Source of the DNA: Streptomyces marispadix
GTDB taxonomy: Bacteria > Actinomycetota > Actinomycetes > Streptomycetales > Streptomycetaceae
DNA length: 64,000 bases
Assembly: GCF_022524345.1 (NCBI RefSeq)
Contig: NZ_JAKWJU010000002.1
Span: 4,068,501 to 4,132,500, forward strand
Direction of reading: 5' to 3'
Notes under the pieces: generated by a model
The model's input: the letters and a program-made list of their open reading frames with translations, nothing else
Database searches by the model: none
What the model was told of the DNA's origin: nothing
Part shown: positions 24,012 to 42,669 of the stretch, one piece after another
How positions within the stretch are numbered: the first letter of the stretch is position 1
How the letters are laid out: each line of letters opens with the position of its first letter
Made by a program: the position numbers and the translations under genes

Positions 24012-24043
24012 AGGGGCGATCACCCAGCCGGGTGGTCGCCCCT
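24012..24043 (+). terminator. Hairpin between rplL and rpoB, likely attenuator
   Basis: A 14-bp stem with one G-U pair (24012-24025 with 24030-24043) and a 4-nt loop lies 28 nt behind rplL. In other bacteria a partial terminator at this place lowers rpoBC expression relative to rplJL. Confidence 0.75.
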
Positions 24044-24480
24044 CGGCGTCTCGGAAGCCCTCACGGACCCCCTCCCGGCAGGCGGGTATGGTGATCTTCG
24101 CTGCCGTGGGGCCCTTGACGAACGGCACTTGGCGCGCAATTCTCTGGACGCGCCGTTCGCATCGATCCGGTTTCCGAGGCATGGATCGAGGACGAAGCGG
24201 GAAGTGTTGCGGCAAGCACGTTCCGCCCCGACGTACCGAGGCCGTCGGGACGGGCCGCGGCAGAGATGAACAACTAGGGGGGATCCCCTCCCGGAGGACA
24301 GATTGCCACCGGCTGGAGGCGGAGACCGGGACCGAGTCCGGTTCCGGAAATCTGCTCTGGACATCAGTGGGCCTTGAGGCTACACTGACCCTTTGCGCTG
24401 CCTGTTAGCTGCTCCCTGCCCGTCACCCAGGGGCCACCGGTATGCGCGCAGAGAGTCCGAGCCCTCGGAAGGACCCCCTC
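24044..24480. other. rplL-rpoB intergenic region, rpoB leader
   Basis: About 440 bp without a gene. The segment near 24330-24440 probably carries an rpoB promoter and the ribosome site GGAAGGA at 24467-24473, but I cannot pick boxes with confidence. Long antisense frames here continue from rpoB and are not genes. Confidence 0.5.
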
Positions 24481-27966
<3,486 letters not shown>

Positions 27967-28092
27967 CGGGTCTGGCCGGGACGCGATCGCCAGGCGTTCC
28001 GGCCTCCCCCTCGGCCCTGGGGGCCTGGAGGCGACCCCTCCAAACCCCGCTCAGACCATTCATCGACACAACCCTGAGAGGGATTGACGAGA

Positions 28093-31992
<3,900 letters not shown>

Positions 31993-32011
31993 TCAGAGTC
32001 ATAGCTCTGCT

Positions 32012-32051
32012 ACAGAGGGCGGCCGTCCCTACCGGGGCGACCGCCCTCTGT
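32012..32051 (+). terminator. Terminator of rpoB-rpoC
   Basis: A perfect 11-bp stem (32012-32022 with 32041-32051) with an inner GC-rich stem lies 19 nt behind rpoC. Confidence 0.85.
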
Positions 32052-32079
32052 GCATGATGACTCGGAGGGGGTGGTGCGG

Positions 32080-32613
32080 ATGCTCGCGGGGAACGCCGAC
32101 CGGGACCGGGCGGGAGACGTACTCAAGGCCGCGTACGCGGAGGGCCGGCTGACCAAGGACGAGTACGACTACCGCGTGGGGCGTGCCGTGGCCGCCCGCA
32201 CGATCGAGGAGCTCCAGCAGCTCACGGGGGACGTGCCCAACGGGCCGAGCGCGGTGCCGCCGACCTTTCAACGTCCCCCGGGGCAGGGCCAGTTGGTGCC
32301 TTTCCAGCCGCAGCCGCCCGTCCCCTACGCCGTTCCACGGCGACCGCACAACAGCACGGCGACGGCCGCGCTCGTCTGCGGCATCGGGGCGCCGGTCTTC
32401 ACGCTGATCACCGCCCCGATCGTGTACGGGCTTCATGCGCCGTACCTCTTCTGGCTCGGTGCCGCGCCCGGAGTGATCCTCGGTCACAAGGCGCGGGTCG
32501 AGGTCAGACGTACGAGAGAGCGGGGCGAGGGCTCGGCGATGGCGGGGCTGCTGCTGTCCTATGTGGCGCTGGTGCTCAGCGGGCTGGTGACCTTGCTCGT
32601 CTCGGTTCCCTGA
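32080..32613 (+). CDS. DUF1707 and DUF4190 membrane protein
   Basis: The 177-aa protein begins with a DUF1707 (SHOCT-like) module: NADRDRAGDVLKAAYAEGRL, then TKDEYDYRVGRAVAARTIEEL. A Pro/Gln-rich linker (about 62-88) precedes two membrane segments (about 94-135 and 153-175) of DUF4190 type with LGHKARVEV between them. The function is unknown; DUF1707 is frequent in streptomycete membrane proteins. The ATG at 32080 has GGAGGGG 8 nt upstream; the frame continues back to 32050, inside the rpoC terminator, and is rejected. Confidence 0.8.
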   Translation: MLAGNADRDRAGDVLKAAYAEGRLTKDEYDYRVGRAVAARTIEELQQLTGDVPNGPSAVPPTFQRPPGQGQLVPFQPQPPVPYAVPRRPHNSTATAALVCGIGAPVFTLITAPIVYGLHAPYLFWLGAAPGVILGHKARVEVRRTRERGEGSAMAGLLLSYVALVLSGLVTLLVSVP

Positions 32614-32688
32614 CGGGCGCTGCCGGGCCGCCGGTCCGGGCCCGCGGCCAGGGGTTTTCGTACCTCGTGGTCGGCGTGGAGGCTTGTT

Positions 32689-32718
32689 TTGACCGGGGAC
32701 GACGCGAGTAGGTACGCT
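32689..32718 (+). promoter_or_regulatory. rpsL-rpsG-fusA-tuf promoter
   Basis: TTGACC (32689-32694) and TACGCT (32713-32718) are 18 bp apart, a good match to streptomycete housekeeping promoters. It lies about 210 bp upstream of rpsL, leaving a long leader. Confidence 0.7.
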
Positions 32719-32850
32719 CTGACCTTGTGCCTGGGGTGCCCCCTGCGCTCTCGTAAGCGGTCAGACGCTCGGGAAGCGCGGCCGGCGGCACCGGATCTGC
32801 ATGCTTCTCACCCGAGGGGTATCCGCCTTCACGCGGGACTTTGCAGCCTT

Positions 32851-32876
32851 CGACACGCCCGACCTCGTGGGTCGGG
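32851..32876 (+). promoter_or_regulatory. Leader hairpin shared with rpsJ
   Basis: This 26-nt stretch matches 42917-42942 in the rpsJ leader at 25 of 26 positions. It contains a 7-bp stem (CCCGACC with GGTCGGG). It starts 78 nt before the rpsL start codon and may be a regulatory RNA element. Confidence 0.6.
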
Positions 32877-32928
32877 AGAGTGGCCCAGGTTAGCTTTACC
32901 GAGACGGCACACAGAAACCGGAGAAACG

Positions 32929-33300
32929 GTGCCTACGATCCAGCAGCTGGTCCGCAAGGGCCGGCAGGACAAGGTCGAGAAGAACAAGACGCCCGCACTG
33001 GAGGGTTCGCCCCAGCGTCGCGGCGTCTGCACGCGTGTTTTCACCACCACCCCGAAGAAGCCGAACTCGGCCCTGCGTAAGGTCGCGCGTGTGCGTCTGA
33101 CCAGCGGGATCGAGGTCACCGCCTACATTCCGGGTGAGGGCCACAACCTCCAGGAGCACTCGATCGTGCTCGTGCGTGGCGGCCGTGTGAAGGACCTGCC
33201 GGGTGTTCGCTACAAGATCATCCGCGGCTCCCTCGACACGCAGGGCGTCAAGAACCGCAAGCAGGCTCGCAGCCGCTACGGCGCCAAGAAGGAGAAGTAA
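32929..33300 (+). CDS. rpsL: 30S ribosomal protein S12
   Basis: S12 monitors decoding in the A site. The 123-aa protein begins [15 protein letters not shown]. The residues linked to streptomycin resistance are wild type: K43 in [10 protein letters not shown] and K88 in [12 protein letters not shown] at 32929 follows GGAGAA. It is the first gene of the str operon. Confidence 0.97.
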   Translation: MPTIQQLVRKGRQDKVEKNKTPALEGSPQRRGVCTRVFTTTPKKPNSALRKVARVRLTSGIEVTAYIPGEGHNLQEHSIVLVRGGRVKDLPGVRYKIIRGSLDTQGVKNRKQARSRYGAKKEK

Positions 33301-33302
33301 GC

Positions 33303-33773
33303 ATGCCTCGTAAGGGCCCCGCCCCGAAGCGCCCGGTCATCATCGACCCGGTCTACGGTTCTCCTCTGGTGACCTCCCTCATCAACAAGGTGCTGCTGAA
33401 CGGCAAGCGCTCCACCGCCGAGCGCATCGTCTACGGCGCCATGGAGGGCCTGCGGGAGAAGACCGGCAACGACCCGGTCATCACCCTCAAGCGCGCGCTG
33501 GAGAACGTGAAGCCGACCCTCGAGGTCCGCTCGCGGCGCGTCGGTGGCGCCACCTATCAGGTTCCGGTCGAGGTCCGCCCCGGCCGTTCCTCCACGCTCG
33601 CGCTGCGCTGGATCGTGGGGTACTCCCGCGCCCGCCGCGAGAAGACCATGACCGAGCGTCTTCTCAACGAGCTGCTCGATGCCTCCAACGGGCTCGGTGC
33701 CGCCGTGAAGAAGCGCGAGGACACTCACAAGATGGCCGAGTCCAACAAGGCCTTCGCGCACTACCGCTGGTAG
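33303..33773 (+). CDS. rpsG: 30S ribosomal protein S7
   Basis: S7 nucleates the head of the 30S subunit. The 156-aa protein has [40 protein letters not shown] and [12 protein letters not shown]. It starts 2 bp after the rpsL stop; its ribosome site lies in the end of rpsL (AAGGAG). Confidence 0.97.
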   Translation: MPRKGPAPKRPVIIDPVYGSPLVTSLINKVLLNGKRSTAERIVYGAMEGLREKTGNDPVITLKRALENVKPTLEVRSRRVGGATYQVPVEVRPGRSSTLALRWIVGYSRARREKTMTERLLNELLDASNGLGAAVKKREDTHKMAESNKAFAHYRW

Positions 33774-33812
33774 TCGCAGACCCCATCGAGACCGAGAGAA
33801 GACTGAAGCCTT

Positions 33813-35936
<2,124 letters not shown>

Positions 35937-36104
35937 CACCGCGTTTCTCAACCCTTAGGCTGGAGCAAAGGCATTCGGGGCACTCCGGCGCAGAACGTGC
36001 GGTTTCGTTCGGCTGCGCCGGGTCTCCGGCCGCCAGCCCCCCAAGCGAACTGGTCAAGGGCATCCCCCTCGGGGTCCTGACCGGTTCATAACGACCATCT
36101 GAAC

Positions 36105-36125
36105 CCCTCCGCAGAATGTGGAGGG
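36105..36125 (+). promoter_or_regulatory. Hairpin in the tuf leader
   Basis: CCCTCCGCA and TGTGGAGGG form a 9-bp stem with one G-U pair and a 3-nt loop, 30 nt before the tuf start. Its 3' arm ends 15 nt ahead of the ribosome site. It may be an attenuator or set a separate tuf transcript level. Confidence 0.45.
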
Positions 36126-36155
36126 TGTACAGCACCAGTCCACAGGAGGACCCCA

Positions 36156-37349
36156 GTGGCGAAGGCGAAGTTCGAGCGGACTAAGCCGCACGTCAACATC
36201 GGCACCATCGGTCACATCGACCACGGTAAGACCACTCTTACCGCGGCGATCACCAAGGTGCTGCACGACAAGTACCCGGAGCTGAACGAGGCTTCCGCGT
36301 TCGAGAACATCGACAAGGCGCCCGAAGAGCGCCAGCGCGGAATCACGATCTCCATCGCGCACGTCGAGTACCAGACGGAGAACCGTCACTACGCTCACGT
36401 GGACTGCCCGGGTCACGCGGACTACATCAAGAACATGATCACCGGTGCGGCGCAGATGGACGGCGCCATCCTCGTGGTCGCCGCCACCGACGGCCCGATG
36501 CCGCAGACCAAGGAGCACGTCCTCCTGGCCCGCCAGGTCGGCGTCCCGTACATCGTGGTCGCCCTCAACAAGGCGGACATGGTGGACGACGAGGAGATCA
36601 TGGAGCTCGTCGAGCTCGAGGTCCGTGAGCTGCTCTCCGAGTACGAGTTCCCGGGCGACGACGTTCCCGTCGTCAAGGTCTCCGCGCTCAAGGCCCTTGA
36701 GGGCGACGCCGAGTGGGCCGACTCCGTCGCGAAGCTCATGGACGCCGTCGACGACGCGATTCCGAACCCGGAGCGCGATGTCGAGAAGCCGTTCCTGATG
36801 CCGATCGAGGACGTCTTCACCATCACCGGCCGCGGTACGGTCGTCACCGGCCGCATCGAGCGCGGTGTGCTGAAGGTGAACGAGAACGTCGACATCATCG
36901 GCATCAAGGAGCAGAAGACCTCGACGACCGTCACCGGTATCGAGATGTTCCGCAAGCTCCTCGACGAGGGCCAGGCCGGTGAGAACGTCGGTCTGCTCCT
37001 CCGCGGCATCAAGCGCGAGGACGTCGAGCGCGGCCAGGTCATCATCAAGCCGGGTTCGGTCACGCCGCACACGGAGTTCGAGGGCCAGGCGTACATCCTG
37101 TCGAAGGACGAGGGTGGTAAGCACACCCCGTTCTTCAACAACTACCGCCCGCAGTTCTACTTCCGTACCACCGACGTGACCGGCGTCGTGACCCTCCCCG
37201 AGGGCACCGAGATGGTCATGCCGGGCGACAACACCGAGATGAGCGTGCAGCTCATCCAGCCCGTCGCCATGGAAGAGGGCCTGAAGTTCGCCATCCGTGA
37301 GGGTGGCCGCACCGTGGGCGCCGGTCAGGTCACGAAGATCATCAAGTGA
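36156..37349 (+). CDS. tuf: Elongation factor Tu
   Basis: EF-Tu brings aminoacyl-tRNA to the ribosome. The 397-aa protein has [17 protein letters not shown] and NKADMVDD as GTP motifs, followed by the two beta-barrel domains. The GTG at 36156 has AGGAGGA 6 nt upstream. It ends the str operon at a strong terminator. Confidence 0.98.
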   Translation: MAKAKFERTKPHVNIGTIGHIDHGKTTLTAAITKVLHDKYPELNEASAFENIDKAPEERQRGITISIAHVEYQTENRHYAHVDCPGHADYIKNMITGAAQMDGAILVVAATDGPMPQTKEHVLLARQVGVPYIVVALNKADMVDDEEIMELVELEVRELLSEYEFPGDDVPVVKVSALKALEGDAEWADSVAKLMDAVDDAIPNPERDVEKPFLMPIEDVFTITGRGTVVTGRIERGVLKVNENVDIIGIKEQKTSTTVTGIEMFRKLLDEGQAGENVGLLLRGIKREDVERGQVIIKPGSVTPHTEFEGQAYILSKDEGGKHTPFFNNYRPQFYFRTTDVTGVVTLPEGTEMVMPGDNTEMSVQLIQPVAMEEGLKFAIREGGRTVGAGQVTKIIK

Positions 37350-37387
37350 CCTGTACACCTTGAGCGTTGCCCGGTCGTGAGGCCGGG

Positions 37388-37423
37388 GGAGGGCCCGTAC
37401 GACTCCGGTCGTACGGGCCCTCC
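37388..37423 (+). terminator. Terminator of tuf
   Basis: A perfect 16-bp stem (37388-37403 with 37408-37423) with a TCCG loop lies 38 nt behind the tuf stop. Confidence 0.85.
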
Positions 37424-37473
37424 GTGCTGTGCGGGGGGCCGCCCTTGGACCGGCCGATTCCGTGACCGAGAGA

Positions 37474-37499
37474 GGAATAGTTCATCCTTCAACAAGGTT
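37474..37499 (+). promoter_or_regulatory. SigR-type promoter of the YceI gene
   Basis: GGAAT (37474-37478), exactly 18 bp, then GTT (37497-37499) match the promoter consensus known for the thiol-stress ECF factor SigR. It stands 38 bp before the YceI start and no alternative SigA-like boxes are clear. Confidence 0.5.
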
Positions 37500-37536
37500 G
37501 GGGCTGGTGCAAGCACCGCGAACCTTGGAGGAAGCC

Positions 37537-38094
37537 ATGACCACCACGAACGACTACGCCGCGCTGACCGGGGACTACGACCTCGACCCCGCCCACACAC
37601 GCATCGGTTTCGTCGCACGCCACGCGATGGTGACCAAAGTCCGCGGCGCCTTCAACGACTTCACCGGCACCGCCCACATCGACGGTGAGAAGCCCGAGCA
37701 GTCGTCGGTCGAGCTGGTCATCAAGGCCGAGAGCATCGACACACGCAACCCCGACCGCGACTCGCATCTGCGGAGCAACGACTTCCTGAAGATGGAGGAG
37801 TACCCCGAGATCGTCTTCCGGTCCACAGGGGTGCGGCAGAGCGGCGACGACGAGTTCGAAGTCACCGGTGACCTCACGATCAAGGGTGTGACCCGGCCGG
37901 TCACCGTCCCGTTCACCTACGAGGGCCAGGCCACCGATCCCTTCGGGAACAGCCGTATCGGCTTCGAGGGCACCACCACGATCAACCGTCAGGATTTCGG
38001 CGTGAGTTGGAACGCCGCACTGGAGACCGGCGGATTCCTGGTGAGTGACAAGGTCACGCTGGAGTTCGAGGTCTCGGCCGTCAGGAAGGGCTGA
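37537..38094 (+). CDS. YceI-family polyisoprenoid-binding protein
   Basis: The 185-aa protein has no signal peptide and consists of one lipocalin-like YceI domain. Landmarks are YDLDPAHTRIGFVARHAMVT at the start, SIDTRNPDRDSHLRSNDFL in the middle, and GDLTIKGVTRPVTVPF and FGVSWNAALETGGFLVSDKV near the end. YceI proteins bind long isoprenoid chains such as quinone precursors and are often stress induced. The ATG has TTGGAGGAA upstream. The putative SigR promoter points to a link with oxidative stress. Confidence 0.9.
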   Translation: MTTTNDYAALTGDYDLDPAHTRIGFVARHAMVTKVRGAFNDFTGTAHIDGEKPEQSSVELVIKAESIDTRNPDRDSHLRSNDFLKMEEYPEIVFRSTGVRQSGDDEFEVTGDLTIKGVTRPVTVPFTYEGQATDPFGNSRIGFEGTTTINRQDFGVSWNAALETGGFLVSDKVTLEFEVSAVRKG

Positions 38095-38268
38095 CCGACA
38101 GCGCGAGTACGCCGGCCCCACATCGTGAGCCACAAGAGATCACGGTGTGGGGCGGCTCGTGCGGGGGTGATCCCGGTCGCATCGGACCGTCGGCGTGGTC
38201 CTCTACGATGGCCGGGTCGGCGCGCACCTCTTACGAGGGCGCGACCCTCTTCGCCCAGGAGCGACCCC

Positions 38269-38781
38269 ATGCTGCGCACCATGTTCAAGTCCAAGATCCA
38301 CCGGGCCACCGTCACCGAGGCCGATCTGCACTACGTGGGTTCGGTCACGGTGGACGCCGAACTCATGGACGCCGCCGACCTGTTGCCCGGCGAGCTGGTC
38401 CACATCGTCGACATCACCAACGGCTCGCGCCTGGAGACGTACGTCATCGAGGGCGAGCGCGGCTCCGGCGTCATCGGCATCAACGGCGCCGCCGCCCATC
38501 TGGTGCACCCCGGCGATCTCGTCATCCTGATCAGCTACGCGCAGGTCGACGACGCGGAGGCGCGGACGCTGCGCCCCGCCGTCGTACATGTCGACGCGGA
38601 CAACCGGATCGTCGGCCTCGGTACCGATGCGTCGGAGCCGGTGCCCGGCGGTGACGCGGCTCGCAGCCCGCGGGCGGCGCAGGTGCCGGAGCCGAACTCG
38701 GTATCTCCGGCGTCCTCGGGGGCATCGGTGTCCGGGGCGTCACCGGCGCCCGCGCCGTCCGCAGCGTCCATGGCGGGCTGA
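38269..38781 (+). CDS. panD: Aspartate 1-decarboxylase
   Basis: PanD makes beta-alanine for pantothenate and CoA. It is made as a proenzyme that cuts itself between G24 and S25 in [10 protein letters not shown] to form the pyruvoyl group; both residues are present. It also has [20 protein letters not shown] and [20 protein letters not shown]. At 170 aa it is longer than most (126-139): the part after about residue 120 is a low-complexity Pro/Ala/Ser tail. The ATG has CAGGAG upstream. It is alone and not clustered with panBC. Confidence 0.93.
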   Translation: MLRTMFKSKIHRATVTEADLHYVGSVTVDAELMDAADLLPGELVHIVDITNGSRLETYVIEGERGSGVIGINGAAAHLVHPGDLVILISYAQVDDAEARTLRPAVVHVDADNRIVGLGTDASEPVPGGDAARSPRAAQVPEPNSVSPASSGASVSGASPAPAPSAASMAG

Positions 38782-38840
38782 CTCCGCGGCGGGTGCCCTG
38801 ACCCGGTCCGGCCCGCTCCGGCCTGCGCCGCAGCCGCCGC

Positions 38841-39776
38841 TCAGCTCAGGTCGAGCACCAGCTTCCCGGCCGTGCGCCCCGTCTCCCCGACCTCGTGGGC
38901 CTTCGCCGCGTCCGCCAGCGGGAAGGTGCCCGCGATGACCGGGCTGAGGCTGCCCGCCTCGGCGAGCGCCGCGACAGCGCTCATGCCCGCGTGGTCGGCC
39001 TCGACGAGCATCACCTCCGCACGTACCCCCAGGCGCGCCGCCTCCTCGGCCAGGGCTTCGGGCTCCTCAAGGGTGATCGACACCAGCGTGCCACCGCTGC
39101 GGAGCGTGCGCAGCGAGCGGGTGCGATGGTCCGTGCCCCCGACGGTGTCGAGTACGACGTCCATGTCCCGTGCCACGTCGGCGAAGTCGCTCTCCCTGTA
39201 GTCGATCAGCTCGTCCGCGCCGAGGCCGCGCAGCATCTTGTGCTTGCCGGAGCTGGCCGTACCCGTCACATGTGCGCCCCTCGCCTTGGCGATCTGCACG
39301 GCCAGATGCCCGACGCCGCCTGCCGCCGCGTGGATCAACACCCGCTGCCCGGAACGCAGTTCGGCCGTGTCGACGAGGGCCTGCCAGGCGGTCAGCGCCG
39401 CGAGAGGTACGGCGCCCGCCTCCACGTGGCCGAGCTGTGCGGGCTTACGGACAAGGGCACGTGCCGGCGCGAGGACGTACTCGGCGTGTGACCCGGCGCC
39501 GTGTGGATAGGGCAGCATCCCGAACACCTCGTCGCCCGGCTTGTGCACGGTGACGCCCAGCCCGGTCGCCTCGATCACCCCGGAGACGTCCCAGCCGAGT
39601 ACGAACGGCGGGCTGCCCAGGAAGGCCCCGTAGCGACGGTGCTTCCAGTCCGTCGGGTTGACGCCTGCGGCGCGCACCTTCACGAGCACCTGACCGGGGC
39701 CCGGCTGCGGTCGTTCCAGTTCCACTTCCTTCAGCACGCCGGGTTCGCCCAGCTCGTCCTGGCTGATGGCGCGCAT
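38841..39776 (-). CDS. Zinc-independent MDR oxidoreductase (quinone reductase-like)
   Basis: The 311-aa protein is a medium-chain reductase: GVNPTDWKHRRYGAF and VLGWDVSGVIEATG in the N-terminal domain, GDEVFGMLPYP, then the NADP-binding segment VLIHAAAGGVGHLAVQIAKA with ARGAHVTGTAS. No structural zinc cysteines are present. It probably reduces quinones or enones with NADPH. The ATG at 39776 begins the usual family N-terminus MRAIS; an in-frame ATG at 39803 is an alternative, and neither has a strong ribosome site. It is divergent from a GlxA-type regulator that likely controls it. Confidence 0.83.
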   Translation of the reverse strand: MRAISQDELGEPGVLKEVELERPQPGPGQVLVKVRAAGVNPTDWKHRRYGAFLGSPPFVLGWDVSGVIEATGLGVTVHKPGDEVFGMLPYPHGAGSHAEYVLAPARALVRKPAQLGHVEAGAVPLAALTAWQALVDTAELRSGQRVLIHAAAGGVGHLAVQIAKARGAHVTGTASSGKHKMLRGLGADELIDYRESDFADVARDMDVVLDTVGGTDHRTRSLRTLRSGGTLVSITLEEPEALAEEAARLGVRAEVMLVEADHAGMSAVAALAEAGSLSPVIAGTFPLADAAKAHEVGETGRTAGKLVLDLS

Positions 39777-39872
39777 GGCGCCGGATGTCTCGGTCTGTCT
39801 CATGCACTCAGGCTGTCGCGACAGGTCATCATCGGCAATGGCAGAATCGCCAGCCTTCGATAGGATCGTGCC

Positions 39873-40835
39873 ATGCATCGCGTGGTGGTCCTGGCCCTGG
39901 ACGGCGTCTATCCCTTCGAACTCGGCATCCCCCACCGGGTGTTCGGGTCGGCCGGCGGTCGCTACGACGTGGTCACGTGCAGCGTCGACGGTCGCCCCGT
40001 ACGCAGTGATTCCGACTTCGCCGTCGACGTCGGGCACGGCCCGGAGGCGCTGGCCACAGCCGACACGGTGGTGATCCCTCCCTTCGACATCTCCCAGGCC
40101 ACCGCGGAGCTGACCGAGCCGGTCGCCCGCGCCCTCGAACTGATCCCCTCCGGCGCCCGCATCGTCTCCATCTGTACGGGCGCCTTCGTGCTGGCCGCCG
40201 CCGGGCGCCTCGACGGCCGCCGGGCCGCGACCCACTGGGCGCTGGCCGCCGACTTCCGCCGTCTCTTCCCCGCCGTAGAGCTCGACGCGGACGTGCTGTT
40301 CATCGACGACGGGGACGTGCTGACCTCCGCCGGCGCCGCCTCCGGCATGGACGTGTGCCTGCACGTCGTACGCAACGATCATGGCGCCGCGCTGGCGAAC
40401 CGGGTGGCACGGCTGTGCGTCGTACCCCCGTGGCGGGACGGCGGTCAGGCCCAGTACATCGAGCACCCCGTGCCCGAGACTCCGGACGCGGGCACCTCCG
40501 CGACCAGGCAGTGGGCGCTGGAGCGGCTCCATCTGCCGCTGACGATGGCCGACTTGGCGGCGCACGCGCAGATGAGCCTGCGTACCTTCGCCCGCAGGTT
40601 CCACGACGAGGTGGGCACGAGTCCGGGCCGCTGGGTCATCCAGCAGCGGGTGGCCAGGGCGCGCCATCTGCTGGAGAGCAGCGATCTGTCCGTGGATCAG
40701 GTCGCGGCGCGGGCCGGGTTCGCGACGGCCGCCTCGCTGCGTCAGCATCTTCAGGCGGCGATCGGCGTCTCGCCGCTCGCGTACAGGCGTACGTTCCGTA
40801 CCGCGGACCGGGTGCGGGCGACGTCCGGGCGCTGA
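39873..40835 (+). CDS. GlxA-family AraC-type transcriptional regulator
   Basis: The 320-aa protein joins an N-terminal DJ-1/PfpI domain (about 1-185), with the nucleophile elbow in IVSICTGAFVLAAAG and AATHWALAADFRRLFP, to a C-terminal AraC double helix-turn-helix (about 220-315). Key segments of the latter are MADLAAHAQMSLRTFARRFH and VAARAGFATAASLRQHLQ. Such regulators are usually activators of neighbouring genes. It is 97 bp from, and divergent to, the MDR oxidoreductase. Confidence 0.9.
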   Translation: MHRVVVLALDGVYPFELGIPHRVFGSAGGRYDVVTCSVDGRPVRSDSDFAVDVGHGPEALATADTVVIPPFDISQATAELTEPVARALELIPSGARIVSICTGAFVLAAAGRLDGRRAATHWALAADFRRLFPAVELDADVLFIDDGDVLTSAGAASGMDVCLHVVRNDHGAALANRVARLCVVPPWRDGGQAQYIEHPVPETPDAGTSATRQWALERLHLPLTMADLAAHAQMSLRTFARRFHDEVGTSPGRWVIQQRVARARHLLESSDLSVDQVAARAGFATAASLRQHLQAAIGVSPLAYRRTFRTADRVRATSGR

Positions 40836-40875
40836 AACGTATGCGCGAGACATGTGTCTGTGTCATGCTTTGTCG

Positions 40876-41382
40876 ATGACGACGCTGACCGCGAACTGGC
40901 TGGGCGCACTGACCGTCGGCCTCGGTGATCTGCTCGACCGGACGCTGCGGCAGACATCGGGGCTGGACCCCGCGGGAGTCGCCGCGGTCCTCACCGTCAG
41001 GGCCCGCCCCGGGCAGTCCGTCTCCGAACTGGCCGAAACCCTCGGCATGACGCACTCCGGCTGCGTACGCGTGGTGGGACGGCTGGCCGATTCGGGACTG
41101 CTGGTCCGCGGCCCCGGCCCCGACGGCCGTACGCGCGGGCTGAACCTCAGCGACGCCGGGGACGCCGCGGCCGACGAGATGCTGCGCGCCCGCCGGGAAG
41201 CGCTGAAGAGCGTCGTCGACGGACTGACCGAGGCGGAGGCCGCCGGTCTGGAGCGAGCGCTCAAGGGGCTGCTCCCACAGCTCGCCGGCGACCGTACGGA
41301 GGCCCGCCGCGTATGCCGGCTGTGCGAGCACGCCGTCTGCCGCGGTGAGGACTGCGTCGTATCGACCGCCGCCGGACGCTGA
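40876..41382 (+). CDS. MarR-family regulator with C-terminal cysteine cluster
   Basis: The 168-aa protein has a winged helix (about 30-98) with SVSELAETLGMTHSGCVRVV and the wing RGPGPDGRTRGLNLS, flanked by dimer helices. The C-terminus carries C147, C150, C155 and C160 in CRLCEHAVCRGEDC, which could bind zinc or an iron-sulfur cluster or sense thiol stress. ATG at 40876 is 14 nt behind a CATGCT box, so the transcript may be leaderless; an ATG eight codons earlier is less likely. GACATGTGTC just upstream could be its operator. The PLP enzyme gene starts 12 bp after it. Confidence 0.8.
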   Translation: MTTLTANWLGALTVGLGDLLDRTLRQTSGLDPAGVAAVLTVRARPGQSVSELAETLGMTHSGCVRVVGRLADSGLLVRGPGPDGRTRGLNLSDAGDAAADEMLRARREALKSVVDGLTEAEAAGLERALKGLLPQLAGDRTEARRVCRLCEHAVCRGEDCVVSTAAGR

Positions 41383-41394
41383 GAGGACGCGCGC

Positions 41395-42621
41395 ATGGCA
41401 GCGAGGAGACCGCAGGCGGGGACGGACGCGGGAGAGACGGAGGGGCCGGCGGACCCGGCAGGCACGGCCCGACTGCCGGACTACACCGCGTACTTCGGCG
41501 ATCAGGACGGGCACGTATGGCTGAACACCGCGCACCAGGGGCCGATGCCCGCCTCCGCGGTGCGTGCTGCCTGCGAGGCGGCACAGGAGAAGGCCGCTCC
41601 GCATCTCATCCCCGACGGGGCCTTCATCGAGCGGCCGGAGCAACTGCGCGGCCTGCTCGCCGCGTTCGTCGGAGGGAGCCCGGAGGAGATCGTGCTCGGC
41701 GACAGCACCTCCCACGGCCTGAACGCCATTGCCTACGGCCTCGGTTGGCGGGAGGGAGACGAGGTGCTGTGCGTCGAGGGCGACTATCCGGCCACCGTGC
41801 TGCCGTGGCTCGCACAGCGACAGCACGGTGTACGGGTGCGATTCGTGCCGCGCGGTCCGTACGGCTTCGTCGACCCGGAGCGGGTACGTGACACGATCAC
41901 GCCACGGACCCGGGTGTTCGCGCTGACCTGGGTCGACTCCTTCACGGGGGCGGCGGCGGACCTCGGAGCGCTGGGCGGGATCTGCCGCGCGGCCGGGGTG
42001 CTCTTCGTCGTGAACGGCTCGCAGGCGGTGGGCGCACGCCCCGTCGATGTCGCGGCGGCGCCCGTCGACGCGCTCGTATCGTGCGGCTACAAGTGGATGT
42101 GCGGTCCGTACGGCACGGGATTCGCCTGGCTCGCACCGTCTCTGCTCTCCAAGATCCAGGCGCGGCGCGTCTACTGGCTCGCCCAGCAGCGGGGGAGGGG
42201 ACTGGAGCACATGCGCTCCTACACGATCGAGGACGTCGGCGTGCGCGGCCTTGACGTGTTCTGTCCCGCGGCCTTCCTCAACACCGCTGCCTGGAAGAGC
42301 GCCGTCGAACTGCTCGCGCACATCGGCTCCGAGGCCGTGCACGCGCACGGGCAGCGCCTCGTCCAGCGGCTCCTGGACGGAATCGACCGCGAGCTGTACG
42401 AGCCTGTCGGGCCGAGTACGCCGCCGGAACGCTCGAACCTCGTGGTGTTCCGCCCTCGCCGTGGCCGGGCCGACCGGACCGCCGCGCTCCTCGAACGTGA
42501 GGGGATCCACATCGCGGTCCGCGAGGGCAACATCAGACTCGCGCCGCATCTGTGCAATACCGTGCAGCACGTCGACCGTGCACTCGAAGTGCTGAACTGC
42601 GCCCCGAGCCGAGGCCGTTGA
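41395..42621 (+). CDS. Class V aminotransferase-fold PLP enzyme
   Basis: The 408-aa protein has the fold of cysteine desulfurases, isopenicillin N epimerase and kynureninase. Visible are WLNTAHQGPMP near the N-terminus, LGDSTSHGLNAIAYGL for phosphate binding, LTWVDSFTGAAADL, and the Schiff-base lysine K233 in SCGYKWMCGPYGTG. The aspartate that normally holds the PLP ring nitrogen is N207 in FVVNGSQAVGA. No active-site cysteine loop of a desulfurase is seen. The reaction is unknown. ATG has GAGAGGA upstream, 12 bp after the MarR gene, and the two probably form an operon. Confidence 0.8.
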   Translation: MAARRPQAGTDAGETEGPADPAGTARLPDYTAYFGDQDGHVWLNTAHQGPMPASAVRAACEAAQEKAAPHLIPDGAFIERPEQLRGLLAAFVGGSPEEIVLGDSTSHGLNAIAYGLGWREGDEVLCVEGDYPATVLPWLAQRQHGVRVRFVPRGPYGFVDPERVRDTITPRTRVFALTWVDSFTGAAADLGALGGICRAAGVLFVVNGSQAVGARPVDVAAAPVDALVSCGYKWMCGPYGTGFAWLAPSLLSKIQARRVYWLAQQRGRGLEHMRSYTIEDVGVRGLDVFCPAAFLNTAAWKSAVELLAHIGSEAVHAHGQRLVQRLLDGIDRELYEPVGPSTPPERSNLVVFRPRRGRADRTAALLEREGIHIAVREGNIRLAPHLCNTVQHVDRALEVLNCAPSRGR

Positions 42622-42669
42622 CCGGGCTCCGTCCCCGCCGCGTACCGCCGGAGAGGGTCATCGGGCCGA

